A stretch of DNA of 64,000 bases, taken from the NCBI RefSeq assembly GCF_027172205.1, contig NC_070619.1, positions 1,622,001 through 1,686,000 of the forward strand. The letters are read 5' to 3'. This stretch comes from Podarcis raffonei (taxonomy: Eukaryota; Chordata; Lepidosauria; Squamata; Lacertidae). The notes under the pieces are model-generated. The model had not been told where the DNA came from and did no database searches. It saw nothing but the letters and a program-made list of their open reading frames with translations. The position numbers and the translations under genes were made by a program. Below, piece by piece: positions 22,063 to 33,000 of the stretch (positions are counted from its first letter, which is position 1; each line of letters starts with the position of its first letter).

Positions 22063-22784
22063 TTATCAAAATTTCCAGACTTTTAGCTGTTTGCAGTGAG
22101 AAAAAAAAGCAACGAAATAGCTCAACGGATGCTTCTAGTGGTTTCCCCAAATTCAGCTGAAATTGCAACTTATACTGGCTTCTCCAGTAGATTTTGATAA
22201 TAAACTTGATTTGCAATGGGGGTTGGATAATTTCGATTGCAACTGTACGTTGACCAGCTGTCAGTCCCCCAGAAAGTTCTTTGCAACATTGGGTCGGAAT
22301 CTCCTTTTCTGCAATATCAATGCATTAATTTATTGCTGTTTATATTATTTAAAGGCTGGCCACACTCACCGGGACGCCAAGCACGCCAGGAAGACCTCCT
22401 TGGAACGGACAAAGGCAGTTCACTGTGCTGAGTTGAGCAACGAAGGTCAGTTTCGTCCATTTCCTTGAGGTGCCCAAGTGTGTGGGTTGTCCTTTCTGCT
22501 GCGGAGCTCAGCCAACCTCCCTCTCGGATCTTCTCTGCCACGAGCCCCACCTCTGGACCCAGGCAAGAATATTTCTCCTCTCTTCCCCCGGCTGTGTGTG
22601 TTTCATGCTAAGTTTCTTTCGGCTGAAATTTGCGGGAGGAACCCGTGTCTTTCCGCCCCTTTCTCTGTATTTGGGTCTGGTTTCTTCCAGTTTAATTTTT
22701 GCGGAGCCGGTGGTGCTGGGCACCTCAAGGTGCTGGTGGGGGAGAAGGATGGAGAAAACCTGCCCGGCTGCATGCAGTGTTCAA

Positions 22785-23280
22785 AACCCCCCTGGCAATG
22801 TATAAAACAAGTAGTCATTGTTGGAAATGTAAAGAAAAAGAACCATATGTGGTGGGTCTGTAAGGAGGTGAAAGCTTTCTGGGAAATGATTTATAAAGAA
22901 CTTACAAAAATGTTGAAGTATACATTTGTAAAAAACCTCCAGAAGCCTTCTTACTAGGCATTGTAGGTAATGAAATACAACAACTGCAGCAAGAATATTA
23001 CTAGCCCAACGATGGAAGCAGCAAGAGATACCAACGAAAGAAGAGGGGCAGACAGAACTAATGGACTCTGCCGAGTTGGCGAAACTAACAGGGAAAATTC
23101 GGAACCAGCAAGACCAGACTTTCCTGAAAGACTAGAATAAATTTACAGAATACTTGAAAGACAATTGTAAACAACTAACTTCGCTAGTAGGGTTGCAAGA
23201 AGTTGTGTAAGGTGGACTTTAGCAATTATTGCAAAGTATAATTTAAAAATTGTTGATCTATGATTAGGATTTAATAGTAA
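22785..23280 (+). repeat. L1 3' remnant (end of ORF2 and 3'UTR)
   Basis: It reads like the cysteine/histidine end of L1 ORF2 (SHCWKCK-like, then [19 protein letters not shown]) with several breaks. Confidence 0.8.
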
Positions 23281-23599
23281 TAATTATAATCCCAAAATGA
23301 AGTATTAGATAATAAGTGGGAAAGCCATTAGTCGAGGAGGACGGAAGTCTCAGGGTGTTGTGGCCAAATGCATTTTATATTATATACAAGTTGAATGCTA
23401 TGTTTAAAATATCTGTAAAAATTCATAGAAATTATTATAAAAAACACAAAATCCCCCTGGCAACAGGTGCGTTTTGCGGCTGGCTTGGGTCCAATTGTGA
23501 CCCCCAACGTCTCCCTCTGGCCGGCCCCTCTGGCTTTCTTAAGCAGGTCAGCAGGAGAGCCCATTTACTGCATTTATCTCCCAACTTTTTCTCAAAGGA

Positions 23600-23752
23600 G
23601 AACATGGTTCACCCCCCTCTTCAGGGAGGGAGGTTAAGAGGCTGTGAGCTGACTCACCAGGTCACCCAGGGAGCTCCATGGCTGAGCGGGGATTTGAACC
23701 CTGATCTCCCAGGTCCTTGTCCGCCACTCTAACCACTGCACCCCACTGCCTT
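23600..23752 (-). repeat. MIR/CORE-SINE-like fragment
   Basis: The segment CTCACCAGGTCACCCAGGGA and GGGGATTTGAACCCTG match the conserved core and box B of MIR-type SINEs in antisense. Confidence 0.55.
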
Positions 23753-23822
23753 CCCAGAGTGGGGAAAGCAAAGTGTCCCTTAGAGAAGGATCTGAAATCT
23801 TTTCCTTGAAGCTTGAGTTTCA

Positions 23823-24050
23823 TCATAGAATCATAGCGTTGGAAGGGACCACAAGGGTCATCCAGAAGAATAATAATAACTGTTGTTGTTGTTATACCCC
23901 GCCCATCTGACTGGGTTGCCCCCACCACTCTGAGCGGCTTCCAGCATATATAAAAGTATAATAAAACATCACACAGGAGCAAAAGGAATCTTTTGCCCAA
24001 CGTGGGGCTCAAACCCACAACCCCAAGATTAAGAGTTGCATACTCTTAAT
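23823..24050 (-). repeat. tRNA-Lys-like SINE split by an L2-like tail
   Basis: The CR1-like tail (23823-23866) and the tRNA-Lys-like head (23986-24047, with CCCAACGTGGGGCTCAAACC) belong to one - strand SINE. Between them lies an L2-like 3' tail, also - strand (23867-23965). Confidence 0.7.
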
Positions 24051-24239
24051 CTTAAAACGGAGCTGTTTTATTCTGGATTGTTCTTTTTGACGTTTTAATG
24101 TGTTGTAAACTGCTTGGCGATTTTTTCCCTTTAAAATGTAAAGCGGTATAGAAAGGAAACATCATCATAATAATAATAGTAGCAGTAGTAGTAGTAGCAA
24201 TAGTAATAAAGTTCATTGTAAAAAAGAAAAAAGGTGCCT

Positions 24240-24835
24240 GGACATTCTGTCACGGTGAACGCAACTAGATTTAAGGTGCCGATTGGCGATTAGCTGATCT
24301 ATCTGAGTTTCCAACCTTGTGTGCGCGGCTCTGGCAAGCGTCGTAATGTCCTGTGCTTTAGATTAAGATCTCTCCTACTCAAGTTGCAGCGGGAGAATTA
24401 AGATAGCAGCTGGGCGGTTAGCTCCAACTACTCCCACCCACATAATCTCGCCGTCTCTCCTTAGCAGGCGCTCAAAGCACTGAGTGATGATAATCATATG
24501 AAAAATATTGTGTCTGCCGTCCTCAGCCCTTCTCAGTAAGGGGGGCAGCCGGTGACATCCGAGTAAGCCTGCTGTTTGCAGGGGGGAAATGCTCAAGATC
24601 AGTGCTGGTTTCTGCTCAGTTCTGTGCTGCAGGGAATTTCATTCCCCCTTTCGCTCGACACAAGGAGCTCAACGCGACGTATGTGGTTCTCCTCCTCCTC
24701 ATTTAATCCCCCCTGCAGCCCTGTGAGGTGGGCCAAGCCCAGAGGCACCAGGTTGCCACAGGCTGCCTGGCAGAATAGAAGGTTTCCAGGCAGGGCTCGA
24801 AAGGGGCAAAGGGTGGGTGAGTAAGAAAAAGAGCG
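24240..24835. other. Intron 1 sequence, nothing recognised
   Basis: Apart from a weak MIR-like core around 24690-24740 I see no gene or repeat. Confidence 0.45.
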
Positions 24836-24837
24836 CA

Positions 24838-25180
24838 AGGAGAGCCTGCTGGATCAGGCCCAGGGGCCAGCATCCTAGTCCAGCATCCTCTTCTCACTGC
24901 AGCCAACCAGACACCCGTGTCAGGAAACCCGCAAGCAGGATTGGAACTCCAGAGCCCTCTCCCTTCCTGCATCTGGGATGCAGAAAGATTTCTCCCTCTG
25001 AGCATCACCCTATAGGCTAGTGGCCATTCCTCTGTGAGTTCATCCAATCCTCTTTTGAAGCCAGCCAGGTTGGTGGTCATACTGCCTCCAGTGGCAGGGA
25101 GTTCCATAGTTTAACTATGTGTAGCATGAGGTAAGGCTTTCTTTCATCTGTCCCGAATCCCCCAGAATTCAGCTTCGTTA
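24838..25180 (-). repeat. LINE 3' fragment of a second CR1/L2-group family
   Basis: It contains GCCTGCTGGATCAGGCC and TCCAGCATCCTCTTCTCACT, phrases repeated at 43515-43600 and 58665-58770. Confidence 0.5.
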
Positions 25181-25184
25181 GGCA

Positions 25185-25350
25185 AGGAGTTAAGCATCTG
25201 AGGGCAGCCCTGCATAGGGAAGCTTTTTAACGTTTAATGTTCTGTTATGTTTTTTATACATTTTGGAAGTCGCCCAGAGTGGCTGGGGCAATCCAGTCAG
25301 ACGGCTGGGGTATAAATAATAAAACTATTATTATTATTATCATCATCATC
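25185..25350 (+). repeat. L2-like 3' tail with ATT microsatellite
   Basis: It contains GAGGGCAGCCCTGCATAGGG and GGAAGTCGCCCAGAGTGGCT ending in ATT/ATC repeats. Confidence 0.75.
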
Positions 25351-25511
25351 ATCAGTGCTCCCCCGGGGGTACTCAAGTGTACGCAGTACCGGCATGGTTT
25401 TTTCTCTAGAAGAAAAGCACTGATGTTGATGATGGAACAGGACATCCGAGGATTTCTTCCTTACAGGGGGTTGGTCTAGATGATCCTTGGGATTCCCTTC
25501 CAACTCTACGA

Positions 25512-25745
25512 TTTAATAATAATAATTTATTATTTATACCCCCCCCCCATCTGGCTGGGTTTCCCCAGCCACTCTGGGCGCCTTCCAACAAAAGATTAAA
25601 AGTACATTAAAACATCAGTCATTAAAAACGTCCCTAAACAGGGCTGCCTTCAGATGTCTTCTAAACGTCAGACAGTTGTTTATCTCCTTGACATCTGATG
25701 GGAGGGTGTCCCACAGGGCGGGCACCACGACCGAGAAGGCCCTCG
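25512..25745 (-). repeat. L2-like 3' tail, antisense
   Basis: The complement of the tail seen at 56300-56560, including CAGGGCTGCCTTCAGATGTC. Confidence 0.78.
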
Positions 25746-26186
25746 GGAATGATTCTTATTTTCATCAGAGAGATGTTGGAGGGTCTGTAATATGTGCTGC
25801 ATTAATCATGGAAATGTTTGTGTGCATGTAGAAGTCCCTCTAGTCCAGGAGCAGGAATGAGATCCTCTTTGCTCTGCTGCCGCTCTGAAACCTGATTTGT
25901 GTTCCCCCTGCCCTGGTTTTTTATTCTCGACCTTGAGCTTAGTTCTGGTGACTCCACCGCTCCGCTCCTCCTCTCTCTCTGCAGTTGTGCATTGCTGAAA
26001 GCGGGATGTCAGAGAGCGTTTCTGGCCTGGGAGCTTCCCGTTGCAATCCTTCGTGGCCAAAAATAAGCTGGGATGGAAAAGGGATGAAGGAGGGGAGGCG
26101 GGAGGCAGAGGGGTGTGTTGTGACCACAGGCCTGTTTTCCCCAAAATGAAATTAGTAGTTCAAGAGAAGAATGGTTCCTTCTCCAA

Positions 26187-26248
26187 GTCTGTCTGTCTGT
26201 CTGTCTAGCTGTCCACTGATGTGTCAGTTCCTTACCCAGCTGTGTGTA

Positions 26249-26284
<36 letters not shown>
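26187..26284 (+). repeat. Microsatellites (TCTG)n and (AAT)n
   Basis: About six TCTG units near 26187-26212, then about a dozen AAT units near 26248-26284. Confidence 0.9.
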
Positions 26285-26285
<1 letters not shown>

Positions 26286-26424
26286 TCCTGCCTTTTTGTC
26301 TAACAGAGACTCAAGGTAGATTACAGCTTAAATAGAAATAGCTAAAAATATTGGGTGGGGGGGAGAATAATAATAATAACAAAGCACAAATAAAAATGCA
26401 CAAACACATGTATATGAAAACATA

Positions 26425-26680
26425 TAAGGAGCGTCTTCACCCTCATCGTTCTGCCCAGACACTGAGGTCCAGCTCCGAGGGCCTCCTGGCGTTCCTTCAC
26501 TGCAAGAAGTAAGGTTACAGGGAAGCAGGCAGAGGGCCTTCTTGGTGGTGGCGCCCACCAGATGCCAAGGAAATAAACAACTACACAACTTCCTGAAGGC
26601 AGCCCTGTACAGGGGAGTTTTTGATGTTTGATGTTTTACTGTGTTTTTAGTGTCTGGGGCCAACCCAGTTAGAGGGGCGT
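26425..26680 (+). repeat. L2-like LINE 3' fragment
   Basis: It matches the end of the fragment at 19865-20770 (CACTGAGGTCCAGCTCCGAG; CCTGAAGGCAGCCCTGTACA). Confidence 0.78.
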
Positions 26681-26909
26681 GCAGGAACTCTCCTCTTTCC
26701 TCCTCCCTCCAAGCTCGTTTTCTTTTTGTGCTGTGTCTATTTAGATTGGAAGCTTTTTCTTGAGTAATTTGTTAGCTGCCCTGGGAGCCTTTTGTTGCTG
26801 TCATTGTTGTTCCAGATTGGGGTACTTCTTTGACTTCCTAACAAGTCCATCCGATTTAGGTTTTGAGCTGCTGTCCTTAACTCCTCCCCGCCCCCCTTCT
26901 CTTCCTCAG

Positions 26910-27035
26910 GAGGTCTGGTTCTTTTCCTGGGCAGCCCCTGAGCCTGGGATGGGGAATGGTCGAGCAGCAGGAGGCCAAGTGGGTTTCAAGCAGAAAGATG
27001 TAGAGCCGCAAATCCACATGCCGATTTTGCCAGAG
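26910..27035 (+). CDS. SLC25A42: SLC25A42 exon 2 (leader plus residues 1-29)
   Basis: The acceptor CTCTTCCTCAG ends at 26909. The first 39 bases are leader and the ATG is at 26949. Donor GTGAGT follows 27035, phase 0. This N-terminal extension ([14 protein letters not shown]) is poorly conserved, as expected for the family. Confidence 0.9.
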
Positions 27036-30000
27036 GTGAGTCTTGCTGAGAATGCTGGCAGCGTGAAGGACAACTCAAGAGGATAACAAATACTTGAGAG
27101 ATGTAAGATAGGAGAACTGAATAAAATGGTTAGAGTAAAATGCAGGAATGGTGGGAAAACTAAATGAGCCATGGAAGGGGAAAGAGGGAGGTCATCAAAT
27201 GTATGGTGTTTATTTTGAGGTGCAAAATTGAAAACTTAATAAAAACTATAATAAAGTGGTACCTTGGAAGTCAAATGGAATTCATTCCGGAAGTCTGTTC
27301 AACTTGGCTGCAGGAAGCTCCTGCAGCCAATCAGAAGCTGTGAAAGTTGCATCAGATGTTTGGGTTCCAAAGAACGTTCAAAAACTGGAACAACTGGTTC
27401 CGGTTGAGTGCTGGTCTCGAAGTGGGGGTGGCGGTGGGCATTGTAGGTGGAGAGAGTTTCAGGGATGAAGGGCCCAGAACACCTGGAGGGGGCACCAGGT
27501 TGGCAAATGCTGCCCTAGAACAGCCTTGCAGTTAAACCAGGTAAATTTACAAGTCCCACATAAATCCATATAGATTTGCAATCTCAAGGTGTGAAAGAAA
27601 GGGGCAGGCCTGATCGCCTATGGTGGACAGGAGCCAGCAAGGAAGAAGTTCTCCAGCGTCTCCCTTGTCCGCTCGCCTGCTGCCGGTTCCTGCTCACCCT
27701 AGGTGACCAGCCAAGTGGCTTGTGAGTTTCTAGGTGCTTCCTTGCCACCCTCCTTTGGTTTTCTGTTCCAGGCTGCCCAGGAGAGAAGGAGCGTCCTCAA
27801 CTCCCTGATATCTGGGGCGTTTGCTGGCGCTGTGGCCAAGACTGCGGTGGCGCCTCTGGACAGGACGAAAATCATATTTCAAGGTATTTCGGGGGGGCAG
27901 CTTTTTATAATTTTGTAAGTTGTGTATGCCATATCATCACAGTTATAAAAAATAAAGGCTTGACATACCTCGCTTTGCATGTCATGAGTCTATCTCATAT
28001 ATTAGTTTCACCTTTTAAGTTGAATTACTGAAATAAATGAACTTTTCCACGATATTCTAATTTTTCGAGTTTCACCTGTATATAAAAATAGAATGGATGC
28101 AGGGAAAACGTAATTAGATGGAGAACCCTGTTTTTAATGCTGTGGACTTTCAACTCCCATCGACAGGGCAGAGAATCCCCAAACTTAAAGCCTGGTTTGC
28201 AGCTCAGATTAAAAGCTCTCTCTCTCTCTCTCTATATATATATATTTCTGTTTTGAGGATTAATCCTCCAATGAGTTTTTGCTGGAAAGAGATTTGGCTT
28301 GATTCAGGGTTTGTTTGCTTGTCTTTGGACTGGCTTATCTTCTGGCTGGGATAATTGGGGGCAGGCAGAGTCAAACTGAGATTGGGGAGAGAGAGAGAGA
28401 ATTGTTTCGGGGTGTTTGCAAATTGCATAAGAGATAACCGATACGCTATATGGGGTGGGGGAAACTGGGAAAGCAGGGGAGAATTCTGGTGGGTTGTTTT
28501 TTTTTTAAAGTATAAATCATAAGAGAATGCGGCTGATCAGTAGACTTCAGATCCTTCTACGCTCCAGTATTGATAAAGAGCTTTGAAAGAAATAGTTAGG
28601 GCTCTTACCCTAGAGAAATCCTAGTTCACTGATCCATGAGTGTTAGTGGATGAATTGATTTGTACCTGCAAATGAGTAAAAGTTTGCTTGTTTTTAATTT
28701 TTCTGCTTTTCTCTTTCAGTATCATCAAATCGGTTTTCTGCCAAGGTAAGACTTAAAGCACAATCCTCCTTTCTTTGCTCTGTTGCTTAGCTGAGCAGCT
28801 TTGGTTTTTTACTTAACAAAGTCCCCCACCCCAAATTGTTAACCTGTACACCCCCGGCTGGGGTGTTGGGGAGGGGCCGTCTCTCTGGTGGGGGACACGT
28901 CCTGCTCCTTCTGGTCCCTACCTTTGGTCCCTACACTGCATTCAGCTCTCACCTGTGGCTGCTGGGTGTGTCAGCATACAACAGTGGCCACAATCCCAGG
29001 AACAGCTTGCTAAACCAGGTGAGGGGAGCCGATAGGTCTCAAACCCCCAGTGAGTCAGGGGCTTCCCCTGCATGCGAAGCCAGGCTCCGGTGGACGGAGC
29101 AGATGAGACCAAGAGGGAGTCCAGTGGTCAAGAAGGCAGTTTCTGTATGTGCTATAGAGGGGAGTGAGGGGCAGGTGGGGCCCGTCCACCTGGGAAGGGA
29201 GCCTATAGGAGAAAGAAGACTCTGGTCCTTGTGGGACATCTTTGGGAGAAGAAAAGGCTACACAAATCTTGAGGGGAGTCCCTCAGGCGGTTGGATGGTG
29301 CCCTGTCCGCCTCCTTCCGGCAACTCCTGCAGCCAAACTGGTGCCAAACATCTTGCTCTGCTTTCCTTTCGATCCTCCATCAGCGAGCCCAAGAGGGGCG
29401 TCTTGCCGTCTGGGCAGCCCAGGATCTCCATGCACCCTGCCCAGGCTTGTGTCCTGGTGGGGGGGCACTTGAGTGCTGCAAACTCAGCAGTCTGGCTTCA
29501 CCCCCAGAAGCGCACTCTATTGTCTCTTGAGGCAGACAGACACCATCAACAACAGCACACCCCACCCCGGAACAAAACCTCCTTTTGAGATTACAGTTTG
29601 TGGTTTGTCAAAAGCGTGGCAAACCAAGAGCCCTGGTTCAGATTCTGCGCTCAGCCTCTCTCGGTCTCTCTTTTCCAATAACTCTGCTTCTGCTCTCCTT
29701 AGGAGGCTTACCGCCTGATCTACCGCACCTACCTCCACGAGGGCTTCTTCAGCCTCTGGCGGGGGAACTCTGCCACCATGGTCCGCGTGATCCCTTACGC
29801 CGCCATCCAGTTTTGCGCCCACGAGGAGTACAAGCAGATCCTGGGCAGTTACTACGGCTTCCAGGGGAAGTAAGAGGCTGCTGGGGTTGGGTCTTCTGCA
29901 ACAGGGTTGGGGAACCTCAGGCCTTGGTCAGTCCAGCTGGTGAAGAGTCATGGGGGTCTCCTCCTCCTCCTGCTGCGACGACAAGCTCCCTTCCCCCCTT

Positions 30001-33000
30001 GTCTCCAGGACCAGGAGAGGCATGAAAGGCGGAGGAGAGGTTGCCTTCACACTGGCACAGTCTCCGATTGCTTGGGGAAAGCTCTGGATAGGAGGGGACT
30101 TAGAAGGCTGTGGGGAGACGGAGGTTTTCAGTTTCAGCAACCGATTTTCATGGAGTAAGACCACTGGGAATGAGTTGCTGTGCCCTTAGTTTGATTACAG
30201 TGGTGCCCCGCAAGACGAACGCCTCGCAAGACGGAAAACTCGCTAGACGAAAGGGTTTTCCGTTTTGGAGGCGCTTCGCAAAACGAATTTCCCTATGGGT
30301 TTGCTTCGCAAGACTAAAAAATCTTGCGTCCCCCCGCAGGTTTTTTTCGCTTTTTTCACCGTTTTCCTAAGCCGCTAAGCCGCTTATCAGCTGTTCCGCT
30401 GACAAGCCGCTTAACAGCTGATCATGAAAAGCCGCTTGACAGCTGTAGCGCTAATCCGCTAAGCTGTCAATGGGCTTGCTTCGCAAGACGAAAAAACCGC
30501 TAGACGAAGAGAATCGTGGAACGGATTCTTTTCGTCTAGCGAGGCACCACTGTAGTTTCAGCATTCATGACAGGCCGGTTGGTGAGAGCATAATGCCAAG
30601 GTTGCAGGTTCAGTCCCCCTGTGGGACAGCTGCATCACGGGGGCTGGGTTAGATGCCTCTTAGGGTCTCATCCAATGCTTCAATTCTATGATCCACCAGG
30701 AAACTTCCCCTAAAAAACTGATCCTTCCCTGCCCACAATGGAACTGTAAACCAGTTTTGTTCAGCTGCTGGAGAAAAGAGCTGTGGGGAATTCCACTTTT
30801 GAAAAGCCTCTCTTTCTCCTTCCTGCTTCCAGGGCACTTACCCCATTGCCCAGGTTCATCGCTGGCTCCCTCGCGGGCACGACGGCCGCCATGTTGACGT
30901 ACCCCCTGGACCTGGTCCGCGCCCGGATGGCCGTCACGCCAAAGGAAATGTGAGTTGGCGCTGCGGATGCTCCTGTGGAAATTTTGGGTGGGATGGGAGT
31001 ACCTAAAATAACACCTCAAAGCAGCCAGATTTGCACTGTAAAAAGGTAGGTGGGCACAGGCCTTTTGGGTTTAGCTGGGATAGAGGCTCAGAGGAAAATG
31101 GAATACCAAAACGACGCAGTTTTATGAAATTATTATTTTCTCCATCAACCCCAACTGTGCAAAAGGCTAAATCTTTAGGGGATGAAAGGCTGGATGCAAA
31201 AGGCAGGTCTTTTACAGAGGCCAATAAGTTTGATGTGGGTTCATAAGTCTTCTTTTGGGGGTCTCAGCAAACAAGATTCTCCCCTCGTGGGATTGTTGCA
31301 AGACGTATTAATGTGCCTGCAGCACAATCAGGGAGGATTTGACCTGCAGATCTCAATAAATGAGCGGCTCTGTGCAGAGAAGGCTCCCTCAGGCTGGAAC
31401 GTAGTCTCTGGCACCAAAGCGAAGGGCTATCTGTGGTCGCCCCCCCCCATGAATTGACATATGTCCATCCGAAAGGAAATGCACACTCCTGATCTCCTCC
31501 CTGCTTTAAAAGTACCAGTCGGCCCACCCTTCAGGGCATGGAACTGACCAGCCCTGGCTTGAGAAGTAGAATCCTAGAACAGTGGTGTTGGGAGGGATCC
31601 CCGAGGGCCATCTAGTCCAACCCCCTGTAACAAAGGGGCCTTTTGTCCAACAACCGCTAGCTTTTCCCTTCAGTGTCTTGTTCGATGTTCCTCTTCCCCT
31701 CCTCCAACGCATGGCTGTCGTCCAGCGTCTAAAATAGCCTGGGTCCTTCTCGGCAGCACACCAGGTGTCATCGGGTGCCCAAAATAGTTAAGTTGTGATA
31801 TGGGGCCTTGGTGTGTTTGTGTGTGTTGGTTGTCTCTCTTATGGCTCAGGGGGGAAAAGAAAATGTTGACAAGGGAGGCCACCCTGTTCCTCTTTTTCCT
31901 GGCAAATATTTTTAATTTCATTTTGTGGTGGAAATAAAAGAGGAAAAACAGGTATAACGGCAGGAGAAACCTATAAGATGGAAAACAAAGCTGTAAAACA
32001 GGCAGGCAGAATGAGTACTACTAAAGGTAAAAAAGGTGAAAGCTACTACTACTGCTACTACTAATAATAATATTCATATGCGGCTCAGCCAGATATATAT
32101 GTCCCAGCCACTCTGGGCGGCTACCATCCAATTGAAACATCAAACACAGTAAAACATCAAACCTTCAAAACTTCCCTAACTCAACTAAGTCCATTTATTT
32201 CAATGGTGTTCTTTTTATAAGATATTTATTAAGATTTTTTATAATATTACAATAAAATAAAAAAAAGAAAAAACAGAATAACAAAAATACAGAATAAAGA
32301 AACTTTTTAAGAAAAGAAAAAACACGCATACATTTTCAATTACTTATTTTCTTTTAACTTGTTTCCCGGACCTCCTCATACCTCCCTTTTTTGTATTCCA
32401 CCCCAGATTGTTAGTTCAGCAAATCCTTACCATTATATTATTACCTATTTATAATCCTTTTTTTCATATCTCTTAAAGCATTACAGCTGGAAACCACTTA
32501 ATTTCAATCCAACATCATTCTAACACTCATTAATTTTACAATATTTCTGTAGATAATCTTTAAATTTCTTCCAATCTTCTTCCACCGACTCTTCTCCCTG
32601 GTCTCGGATTCTGCCAGTCATTTCTGCCAATCCCATATAGTCCATCACCTTCATCTGCCATTCTTCCAAAGTGGGTAGTTCTTGTGTCTTCCAATACTTT
32701 GCAATAAGTATTCTTGCTGCTGTTGTAGCATACATAAAAAACGTTCTGTCCTTCTTTGGCACCAATTGGCCGACAATGCCCAGAAGGAAGGCCTCTGGTT
32801 TCTTCAGAAAAGTATATTTAAATACCTTTTTCATTTCATTGTAGATCATTTCCCAGAAAGCCTTAATTCTTGGGCACGTCCACCAAAGGTGAAAGAATGT
32901 ACCTTCAGTCTTTACATTTCCAACATTTATTGTCGGGCAAATGATATATTTTTGCAAGCTTGACTGGGGTCATGTACCACCTGTATATCATTTTCATAAT

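Noticed and set aside
28836-29588. 250-codon open frame in SLC25A42 intron 4
   Set aside because: GC-rich intron sequence, low complexity, not continuous with any carrier exon and no homology I recognise.
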